A stretch of DNA of 64,000 bases from Liolophura sinensis (lineage: Eukaryota > Mollusca > Polyplacophora > Chitonida > Chitonidae): assembly GCF_032854445.1 (NCBI RefSeq), contig NC_088306.1:20801764-20865763 (forward strand), in the 5' to 3' direction. Positions 26,658 to 36,500 of this stretch are shown piece after piece. Under the pieces are notes generated by a model. That model had not been told where the DNA came from. It searched no databases and saw only the letters and a list, made by a program, of their open reading frames with translations. Position 1 is the stretch's first letter. Every line of letters starts with the position of its first letter. Both the position numbers and the translations under genes were made by a program.

Positions 26658-27313
26658 CTACAGAATGATTCTCGCCTGGTAGTGGCGCCTCTCCACAGGA
26701 GAGCCGCCCCCGCTTCTGTGACGTCCGTATGGCGACCCATACCGGAACTCTGTGTGGTAGCCCGCAAAGCCGTAACCACGGTCTTCAGCACTGTGCCCGT
26801 AATGGTCTCGCGTATCATATCTACTCCCGTAAGCGTATCCTCTGGACCGTCCTCCGTGACCTCTGGATCTGCCTCCACTGTGGCCCCATTCGCGTGATCT
26901 GCCTCCACCGTGATCCCATCCTCGAGACCTGCCCCCACTCTGGTCGAATCCGCGAGATCTTCCGCCACTGTGACATCCCCAGCATCCTCTCTGGTGCCGT
27001 CCATGAGACCTGCCTCCTGGCTCATGACCAGGCCAATATCGATGCCCATGGGACCTCCCGCCGCTACGAGATCGTCCTCCGTAGTAGTAGGTATCCCTAC
27101 CGTCATTTCCATAGTCCCCTCTCCAGTCTGTGATACCTCTCAGCCGATAAGCTCGACGTTCCGTGTACCACTGGCCGCGAGAGGGGGCACTGTCCACTTC
27201 CGTTCGATGAGCCACTCTATCTTGTGCATCGTCAGATTCACTTATGAGGGAAATACTTCTCTTCTGCCTTCCGCGAAATGGCGTCTGTTGGCGAGTGGCA
27301 TGGATCACCTTCT
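26658..27313 (-). CDS. Gly/Arg/Ser-rich protein, last exon
   Basis: Large terminal exon with 217 full codons, starting in phase 1 after a TTGTTATTTCAG acceptor and ending in TAG. It begins KVIHATRQQTPFRGRQKRS; RQKR is a furin-type site, in line with the KR site of the exon at 21734. After a short acidic linker it becomes rich in Gly, Arg, Ser, His and Tyr, with repeats of GGRSRGWDHG type in the centre and an HYGHSAEDRGYGF-type tail. Both exons open with E(E/K)VI, share phase and have a dibasic site about 20 residues in, so they look like tandem paralogues of a secreted matrix-type protein. An ATTAAA on the minus strand near 26617 may be the poly(A) signal. Other long frames here are shadows caused by GC-rich repeats. 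Confidence 0.6.
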
Positions 27314-27319
27314 CTGAAA

Positions 27320-29960
27320 TAACAACAGAACACTTATTTATCAAATACGTCTAGATTCAGGAAAATACATAACCTCTAGAGATATATTTTTGTTAAATCT
27401 AAAGTGACCTTAATATTCTTTTTATCTGGATAGTTACTGAGAAAATACGGTTAAAATATCAAATCATACACGTCAAATCCGTTCTTAAAGGATTTTACCA
27501 AAATGAAGAGAAGACATTTAGTACAGGAATAATACACTCTATGCAGACAAAAGACAAGAGTCGAATAAGGTGTAGCGGTAAGCTTAATATTTCACCTGTG
27601 CATATCCAAGTTCAGAACATTGCCTCCATCGTGCAAAAGAAAAAGCATAAGTGAAAACATGCAAGGACATTTATAGAAGTTATGTTGAGACATGCCACAA
27701 ACAAAAGATACGGGGAACATTCGTGCTGAATCGACTTCAGAAAAAAAGGCACCCTTACTCTTTGATTTTCTCATTGTCTACGCCGCTCTGAAGAAAATAT
27801 ACTGGTACTGTCATGCTGTCCTGCTGTCTTTGTTTCTGCTTATTTTCTGGATGCACTGTGCTTCGTTCCTTTACAGAGTGCAGTCATGGAGACGCGAATT
27901 TAAGATCTGGTGTAAACTAAGTTGAAAGAACAATTTTTCGCTCAGAGAGAATAGGCTAGCTTGTATTCTTCAAAAGTTGAACTCTAGGTTTGGAGAGACT
28001 TAAAACAGGTGTTGATAAAACGGTGTTGCGATAATAAAGTATAGCCTACACAGGGAAAAGAGAAATCTAGCCGAGTAAAGAACTGCCTTCCACCGACAGA
28101 GTATAGACAGCAGTCACTTAATGGGAGAAAATCAAATCTGCGTAAACCAGTTCAGATGTTAACGAGCTGACCAAATCTGACATCTTCTGTGTTACCGTAC
28201 GTAAACTGCATGTTTTCTCTTTGGACACGATGCTCAGTCTTCTTAGAAAACAGCACAGGTACAATTTTTGTTAGCTCAGTTAGTTGAGCTGTAGAAGCTG
28301 TAGATGTCACTCAGATTGACGACATGCGGGTTTCACTCACCTTGGGGATTCAGAGGCTATATTGTCATCGTCTTGATGATCTCCCTTTGTTTTCGGAAGT
28401 TTCCTTTGCATGTTTTCGGTCCAATGAACGTAGCATTGAAAATAACGATTTTTATTGATATATTTATGTGCTTGATACAGTTCTTACAAACTTTCCAATA
28501 TTAAGTTTGTGGACATTATAAGGGTTTTGGACAGATATTGCGGGTTTATATATCATGTTGTTAGTTCAATGTGCATACATGATGTGCAAAAAACATTGTA
28601 AGCCTTTATATGGCACTAAGACTACATTCATTTCAACCATCGATAATAATCGTGGGAATAAGCGTATCATTTCACTATATTGTTGCATGTTACGGAGAAA
28701 TGAAGGAAAGCGATGATGGTCAATCATTTGTACATTGGAAAACATGGGGCATCGGGTCAGGGTGAATGGGACTGAAGGGGAAAAAACAGTGACCTTGGCA
28801 TGTTAGAGTTAGTATGATGGCGGGCTTGCACTAGGTGAGCTTTGGCGCGTAAGAGGCTAGAGTTGAGAGGTCACAACTCACCCAGGTCCGTGCGAAATCC
28901 AGCTTTGCCTGTAGCCTTAGGAGCCGGAGAAGCTTCAGTCTTCGACCAGACGTACAAAATACCTGAAGAACAAAATGGTCAGGGCTATTTGCCGTTCAGC
29001 AGAACCTGGAACCTGGAATCTAAGTTCCAATCAGGCCCACCTCACCTGCATGGCATTTTGGTTTCGATCCGGTCTAGCAGAACTGAAATTTAGCGATTCG
29101 GAAACTTTTAGGCTGTATACCACAACTAGAAACATTTTGGCTCTGTAACAACCTTGTTCAACGAATTGAAATATTCTTCAACTCTATCACAATTTTCAGC
29201 AAATTTGGAAACTATTCGGGTCTATCTTAATCTTATCAAGCAGGAACCATTCTAATACAATCTGAAGCAATCCTTAACAGCAAAACCTCGATCTTTTCAT
29301 TTGTGAAGCAATCCTGGACAGCCTACCTTAAATTTTCTCTTCTAAAGCAATACATGTTGAGTTCAAAATGATATAGTCCATGTCGACCATGTTATCGATT
29401 AGGTTTTAGTGTTTAAGTTAAGGTTATAGAGTCAACCAAACCGAGGGCGTGGCAGAAAGTGTTGTCAGGAGTAAAGAAATTTGTGAGTATATGCTATGTA
29501 GTTACTGTGTAAGACTGTTGGGTATTGTTATTGTTGTTTACATGAAGGCTTAAGCAAAATTATTGTCAGATCGGTCGTAATGGTGAGATAAACAATGAGC
29601 ATTATGCGGTGTCCTGACTTCGCTAGACGACATAAAATATAGCAAAGAGATAAAGTAACTGAAAGAATATTTGTTTGTGTTACAGCTTGAACCATCGTCG
29701 TCGTTGTCGTCGTCATTGTCAGTGTTCAAAATAGTGTGTCTATGTGTACCGTATGAAGAAAATCGGACTGTAATGCTGCGGCTATGTACTGAAATAAAAG
29801 ACGTGTTCAGAATTAATTGGATGATGTTTGCTTCTGATTCTACAATACGGAATAGTAAAATCTGAAACCTTTACAATTCTACCAGGTCCAACAAACATGG
29901 TTCATTCAGTTGGTTCTATAACAATCCAATCCTTTAGAATCAGACACATTTCGGACCTGT
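27320..29960. other. No supported gene
   Basis: Probably intron or upstream sequence of the Gly/Arg-rich gene. A minus ORF at 27592-27774 ends at a plausible CAG|GTGAAA donor, but its phase does not fit the exon at 26658. No other exon was found. Confidence 0.4.
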
Positions 29961-29964
29961 TTGA

Positions 29965-30080
29965 GTTCCTTTATTTATTCTTTTGGTGTTTTACGCCGTG
30001 TAAGTACACTTATACAACGGCGCAGGCATTATGGTGGGAGAAAACTTGGCAGAGCCCGGCGCGGGGGGGGGGGGGGGGGT
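29965..30080 (-). mobile_element. SINE B, 3' part ending in G run
   Basis: TTTTGGTGTTTTACGCCGTG, GCATTATGGTGGGAGAAAAC and AGAGCCCGGC, then a run of about 17 Gs replacing the GGGGGAAACCC block. Confidence 0.75.
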
Positions 30081-30670
30081 ATTGCAGTTCAGTTGAGAGT
30101 ACCTATATATCTATATCTAGCCTTTTGTTCCATTCCGTCATGTCGGTCATAAACCATTTCACCCTCGAGACCTACATGTATTTCCTTGTCATTTATTATA
30201 ACAGTTTCAGGCTTTTACAGACTGAGAAATTACATGGATACTGTTCTGTAGCTGGATGACAGTCGAAAAAGGCCATAATAATGCCATATGCAACATGATA
30301 TGGCTTTAGCCATTGATAATGGTGGCTAGATGTTACAGATGCGTGTACCAAATATAGTTATGTTTATCCACTTTATAAATACTGTCATTTCCGGTGTGGA
30401 GACGACATGGCTAAGAAAGATGAAACAGTTACCTTTAGGAGGTTTAACTAATTTGCTAAATTCATTGTTTAAGTTTTTGGGAAATAAATTGCACTTGTAT
30501 TTATCTAATAAATATGAGTGCTGAATTTAAGTCCTTATGGGCTATATGGCGAACCCAAATTAGCTTCAGTAAGCTAATACAAATAGGTGATCAGTATTAT
30601 TGAATCATGTAAGATTCCTCCAGCTTCAAACGAAGTTTAGTTTAAACGTTCCACGCGAATTACATAATTG
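30081..30670. other. No supported gene
   Basis: AT-rich sequence without recognisable coding or repeat structure. Confidence 0.4.
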
Positions 30671-30679
30671 ATTCTAATG

Positions 30680-31305
30680 AAAAGTTCCGAAAGCTTATCT
30701 TTGTTGTTAAACTCGTGAGCAACACAAAACCCCCAAAGCTTACCAAGTTACCACAAGCTGTTGACACGATTATATAAAGTTCCGTAAATATGCCATATGT
30801 TGATAAACTCATGAGCGACACAAAATCCCTAAAGCTCACTACATTACTACATGTTGTTGATATGATGGGTATACAAACTTCCATAAATCATAATTATGTT
30901 GTTGAACTCATGAACAACACGAAATGCCCAAAGCTTACCAGGTTAACACATGTTGTTGATATTATGGGTATACAAACTTTCATAAATCATAATTATGTTT
31001 CTGAATTCATGAACAACACAAAATGCCCAAAGCTTATCAGGTTACCACATGTTGTTGATATTATGGGTATACAAACTTCCATAAATCATAATTATGTTGT
31101 TGAACTCATGAACAACACGAAATGCCCAAAGCTTACCAGGTTAACACATGTTGTTGATATTATGGATATACAAACTCCCATAAGTCATAATTATGTTTCT
31201 GAACTCATGAACAACACAAAATGCTCAAATCTTATCAGGTTACCACATGTTGTTGACACTATGGGCAAAGTTCCATAAACATACCATATGTTGTTGAATT
31301 CATGC
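30680..31305. repeat. 99-bp tandem repeat, about 6 copies
   Basis: Unit contains CACATGTTGTTGATATTATG, ATAAATCATAATTATGTT and AACACGAAATGCCCAAAGCT. The period of 33 codons keeps a plus frame open for 162 codons (repeated HNYVVELMNNTKCPKLTRL). No splice, start context or domain supports translation. Confidence 0.9.
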
Positions 31306-31461
31306 ATGGAGGACACAAAATTCCACAAGTGTATTGCTCGTACAACTTAAATAAAACAGCGGAGACCCCAAAAATTGTTGCACCTCGGAGTTATGTGTAT
31401 GACTTCATATAACACCCACAAAAGTCAAAGTATCAATCTGGACTGATCCATGACTTTATTT

Positions 31462-31590
31462 GCTTATTTATTTGATTGATGTTTTACGCCATACTCAAGA
31501 ATATTTCACTTATACGATTGTGGCCACATTATGGTGGGAGGAAACCGGACAGAGCCTGGAGGAAACACACGACCATCCGCGGGTTGACTC
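31462..31590 (-). mobile_element. SINE B, 3' part
   Basis: TTTATTTGATTGATGTTTTA, CATACTCAAGAATATTTCAC, CACATTATGGTGGGAGG and GACCATCCGCGGGTTG. Confidence 0.8.
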
Positions 31591-31803
31591 TATAATTGCT
31601 TTCATGTATACACTGGTACATTCTGATGGCCCGCTACATATTGCAGTTGGGCTGTAAGTGTACAATATATACTTTTTTTAAACCGTCAATGCCATGTTAT
31701 GAGAAAGATAAACACTTAAAATCAAATAATTCGTTCACCATCAGTAGAAAATGAACGTAAATTTTCCAATACAACCGTGAGTATAATATACAATAATACT
31801 TAC

Positions 31804-31852
31804 ATATTGCCAGGATAGCTACTAAGACACTTGACCGTGTCAGTGCCGCCAT
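31804..31852 (-). CDS. Signal-peptide first exon, partner unknown
   Basis: ATG in a good context (AAAATGG), then MAALTRSSVLVAILAI, ending one base into a codon at a consensus GTAAGTATT donor. The short Arg-containing start and hydrophobic core are typical of a secretory signal exon. The next known exon downstream on this strand (27313) starts with AG, which would make TAG with this exon's final T. Either an intermediate exon is missing or this belongs to another gene nested or skipping over. No poly-T or repeat explains the frame. Confidence 0.5.
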
Positions 31853-31859
31853 TTTGTTC

Positions 31860-33260
31860 CTGTTTACTCCGTTCGGTGTGACAGGGCTTGTGGTGTAGGA
31901 TAAATCTAGGGCTGTATAAAGAGGCGTTGATCTATAGGCGACGTGTATTAATACATGTGAAGGGGTTTGTGGCTGGCGGCCTTTAGGGGATCTGGTATCA
32001 GACTAATAAGGATATGGTCGTTTATCTAACCATACCGTGCCAACTGACATTTACTTCTTTGTCGTTGTTCCAAAGGCTTACATATAATCTATCTACCTAC
32101 TGTTTTACTAACATCACCATAAGCCAGTATCCTGGCTCATCCATTAAAACAGGGCGTTTTTCATGGTTTGATTAATTTGAGACCAAATCTGTAATTTAAA
32201 TCTGCGAATTAAAACGCTTTCGCTGTGCCATCCATAGGATGTCTTAAATCACAATAAAATTGAAATGTATAGTAATTAAAATATCAAAACAGAGCGTTAG
32301 AAAAGCCCCTAGTCATTTATTCATTAAAGTTTTCTCAATGACTAGCAGTGGAAAAGTTGCCTGTACGAGCCAAGATGTGGATCAATTAAATATTTGTTAA
32401 ATTTGCACAAAGCGGAGAAATAATGTTGTTTTTAATTAATCACTTTGGTGGTTAAACAAGAGATTCAGCTCGTAATAGTCACACTTTACGAAGAAACGCA
32501 TAGAAACAAATTTCAGATTGTTTCTGTTTTTCGCAAGCGACTTGAAATAATAGTTTGTTTTATTCCTGTGCCAGTCAAAGAGAAATGCTTTTTCATCCAA
32601 ATGAAAATTGCCTCAGCTTTGTTTGAACACAAATGCTTTTTGTGTCTCTCATTTTTGTCACATTTATTTATTTTAATGTTTTATTTGTTTATTTTTTTTC
32701 TCATGATTTCAAGAGAACATTACACAACAAACACAAATCAGAAAACATGTACATGTAGGCCTACACACCCAAAAGTCATATATTATGTCTACAGTATAAA
32801 TTACATACTTATAAGTATAACTGAAAATCGTATATGCAATTATTGTTGTAGTTTAACGTTTGGCTTTTGCCGATCCAGTCACGATGATTATGAGGTACAG
32901 GTCCCCATACCCAGGGGATTTTGTGTACGTACTTAGTAATAGCATCCTCACAACGATCACTGAATACGTCTGACATTTCATACTTGACCGAGAAGAGTTC
33001 CTGGAGGCAGAGTAGTGATACACGATATGTAGGTCGGAGATTATCAAGGTCACGAAAGGTCAGCTTGAATTAACCTTGTTACTGTAAAAGCATTCAGTTG
33101 TCCGTAAAATAATTACCGTTTACTTTGTTTCGCTCCATTACTGGCTTGTGGTAATGTCATGAAAATGAAGGCACTATACCAGTCTCCACGCAATACAAAC
33201 CTGAAAACAAAATCTCTGTCCTCTAGGAAGTCAGGCATTTTGTGTAGGCCTAACGGACGC
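31860..33260. other. Intergenic, RTK 3' flank
   Basis: Between the signal exon and the RTK stop codon. The 163-codon plus ORF at 32445-32936 lies in AT-rich DNA and has random-looking composition. The region 33060-33268 is the likely RTK 3' UTR, though no clear AATAAA was seen close to the stop. Confidence 0.4.
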
Positions 33261-33268
33261 CTTGTTAA

Positions 33269-33545
33269 TTAATGGTCTGTGATATGAATAATGGATGGGG
33301 AGACCAGAGTTGGGTCTCTGTAATCTGGGTATGAATTGGGGGCGCTTTTTTTCTGTTTCACGAGCTCTATAGGCGAACAAACAATTTCCACTGGAACGTC
33401 GAAACAGTCTTTTTTTTCGGGTTTTCCTTCCAGATCTAGGTATTCTGTGTAACCGGAAAGAATTTCCTCCACGGTTTTACCAATGTCGGTGAAGTTCGGT
33501 CGATCTTTGGGATTTACCAGCCAACAGCTTTGCATAAGGTCATAT
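33269..33545 (-). CDS. RTK exon 15: kinase end and tail
   Basis: 277 nt from acceptor ATATGTTTCAG to TAA. Encodes [20 protein letters not shown], then [20 protein letters not shown] and a tail with YPDYRDP, ending ITDH. CW...DRPNF is the conserved C-lobe end. EYLDL matches the FGFR tail motif that binds PLC-gamma SH2 domains. Cytoplasmic tail length from DRP is about 75 residues. Confidence 0.88.
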
Positions 33546-36500
33546 CTGAAACATATTTGAATATACGTGAGTAAATGTCAAGCCAGTAGTTTTGTCAGGC
33601 ACCTGGCTTAATGGCAGTGACTTACTCTGCTCCATACTCCTTACAGCGCATGTGTAGCTCTCTGCCTTCCGCTGTACATCACTGCGACTACTAGTAAATT
33701 CTGTACAGAATGCTGAGGTCACTGGGGTCACAGTGATGAGTCAGGAAGTGATGTCGGAAAACACAAACAATCCGTCTCAACCTTTGTATCTAACGATACT
33801 TTATACACATACATTATCTTTATCTAGAGGATGCACAGCATAATTCTAACCAAAATCTGAAACAATTTTATTCATGAATGTTGATTAAAGAGTTCTGCGG
33901 GAGGACACTTGTGATGAGGCTAAACCAAAACAAGCCTGCGTATGTCTCCCAGGCTCCAAAGGTCAAGCTTGTGAAGCGGTGGCAGTGATGTAAAGCGAAA
34001 GGTAGAGAGGGACGCATGCGCTGTAAGGAGTATGACTCTGGTCACTCCAGTTTCCATGACTCATAAGCCCTGCCGCCGACGTATTAATCATTAAAGAATA
34101 TTTGATTCCGTTTATTTACATCTCGTAACATTTAGCCGACTGTGAATCTTCAACCGTTTCAAGCACTAAATTACTTTTTTTTATTGAATTTATGCATGTA
34201 ATTTGTATAAATATGAGGCTCATTAAAATGATTTTCTTGTGTCATTAATGATGCAAGCTTCTCAAAACTGAACGAATTATTTCTCTACACCGCATAGTTC
34301 TCTCAGAATGTTTGAAAACAGTGGTTACACAGGCGGTTTGAAAAGGTTGAAGAATTATGGCAGTTCATTACTGTTTTCTGTCTCTTTATCACCTATATAT
34401 ATCTATGGTGAATTAAAAGAAAAGATAATAAATAATACAACCTTTGTTATTCATAAAGGGGGGTGGAACCAGACGTAAACGACCATAGCATTATCAATTT
34501 CTGACGTCTACTTTTAATCTAGAATTCATACGAGGCAATGTAACGCGCCATGTAAGATCCCATGCAAACATGGCTATCTGGTAAAACAATGTTCTCGTGA
34601 CGTCAGCACCTCTTCAGGTTTTAAAATAACTCGCACGTGATTGAAAAAATTGAAAACATGGCGGACCTTTGATTTTTTGTTTCATTGTATATCTTTTAAC
34701 TGCTATATCTCGATTATGCCATATCACAAAAGTAAAAAGGTTACGTTTCAAACTTTATGAGGGATATTTTATTCCTGGATATATTTATGGATTTGGCTTA
34801 GTGATGTCTTTTCATTTATCATGAAATATATGACCACAGATTGTGGAATATGTACAAAGTAATGGCGCATAGATCGAGGAGGATGAAAGTCTAAAATTTT
34901 TGTTCTGGAATATTGCCGAATTTAAGGAGTGTGTCAATCCATAAAGGGTTTTCTCATGCAATACATGAATGCAAAGATGGACATCAGAATTTTCCATTGG
35001 TTGTACAAGAAGAAGCAATATGTTCACAAAGGCCTACTATTCATCTTCAAGCTTTTATTAAGTAACACGTTTCTTCCACACTTATACGAGATCGGTATAC
35101 GAGATCCTCCTTATATCTGTTGCATATGAACTGCATGGTGTTTATTGCCGCTTGATTTATTTAGAATAAGACAATTCGACCCCCTGGTAGACGTGCATAC
35201 TGAATTACTTACACACTTTCTGGGCATGCGGTTGGTTTCTTCAGTCGTCCGCCATTTTCCAATTCCGTCAGGACTTGAGCGTTCTCTAAATCCGGATAAG
35301 GCACTTTTCCTAGTGTGAAGATTTCCCATAAAGTCACTCCATACGACCACTGCAGAGGAAGCGGGAAAACGGGGATATTCATATTTATCATGATACAACC
35401 ACTGATGAAATATACAGAGGCCTAGATAACGCATGCGCAATATTAACATGCAGTGAAAACCAGTACTTGACTTCACACCGTATGGGGAGCATACGGTGTA
35501 CGTCTGTACGTCCCTCGTGGGAGAGTTCGTCTCTAGCTTGCCAGGCGGCCTCCGTGGCACAGTTGGTTAGCGCGCTAGAGCAGCGTAATGACCCAGGAAC
35601 CTCTCACCAACGCGGTCGCTGTGAGTTCAAGTCCTCTCCGGCCGTAAGTGGGAAGGTCTGCAGCAGCCTGGGGATGGTCGTGGATTTCCCCCAGGCTGTG
35701 CCCGGTTTCCTCCCACCATAATGCTGGCCGCCGTCGTACAAGTGAAATACTCTTGAGCACGGCGTTAAAAAACAATGAAATCAATCCAGTCTAACTTGCC
35801 GAAGGTCGGTGGTTTATCCCAGTTATTTCGGTCCCATCCGGTCATGAACTAACCCCAGTGGTATAAAAAATGAAAAATTCTTGAGTATGACATTACACAA
35901 TAATCTAAAGAAAATGAAAACTTTAACCCGATCAGACTGCCATGGCTGTTCAATCACCGTTCCCCACCCTCCCGGCCGTCGTACTTAAGAAGTAAAATAA
36001 TCACAGAAGTTACTTATATAGGGTCCTAGTTTTTTCAGTACGACCAGTATAAAATACAGTCAATGCCCTTGTTAATTTACCATGTTAAAGGACATAATAC
36101 AGTCTTACTTATGCATTTATACTGGTTTCATACTCACCACTTAAACCTGTATAACTGGTAAACACCCGGTCCCGTACTCTCCACATCTGTATAACTGGTA
36201 AAGACCCGGTCCGGTACTCACCAGATCTGTATAACAGGTGAACACCTGGTCCTGTACTCACCACATCTGTATAGCTAGTAAACAAGCGGTCCTGTACTCA
36301 CCACATCTGTATAACTGGTAAACACCCGGTCCTGTACTCACCACATCTGTATAACTAGTAAACAATCGGTCCTGTACTCACCACGTCTGTATAACTGATA
36401 AACACTCGGTCATATACTTATCACGTGTGCAACTGGTAAACAATCGGTTATGTACTCACCACATCTGTATAACTGGTAAACGCCCGGCCCTGTATTCACC

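Noticed and set aside
26585-27112. 175-codon minus ORF overlapping the Gly/Arg-rich exon
   Set aside because: Alternative frame of a GC-rich repeat; the other frame shares structure with the exon at 21734.
31910-31925. TATAAAG as the TATA box of the signal exon at 31.8 kb
   Set aside because: The motif reads TATAAAG on the plus strand, opposite to the exon's direction.
32445-32936. 163-codon plus ORF with hydrophobic stretch
   Set aside because: AT-rich random composition, no motif, no splice context.
35548-35640. tRNA gene
   Set aside because: The A and B boxes belong to the head of a SINE followed by its body and tail; no complete cloverleaf.
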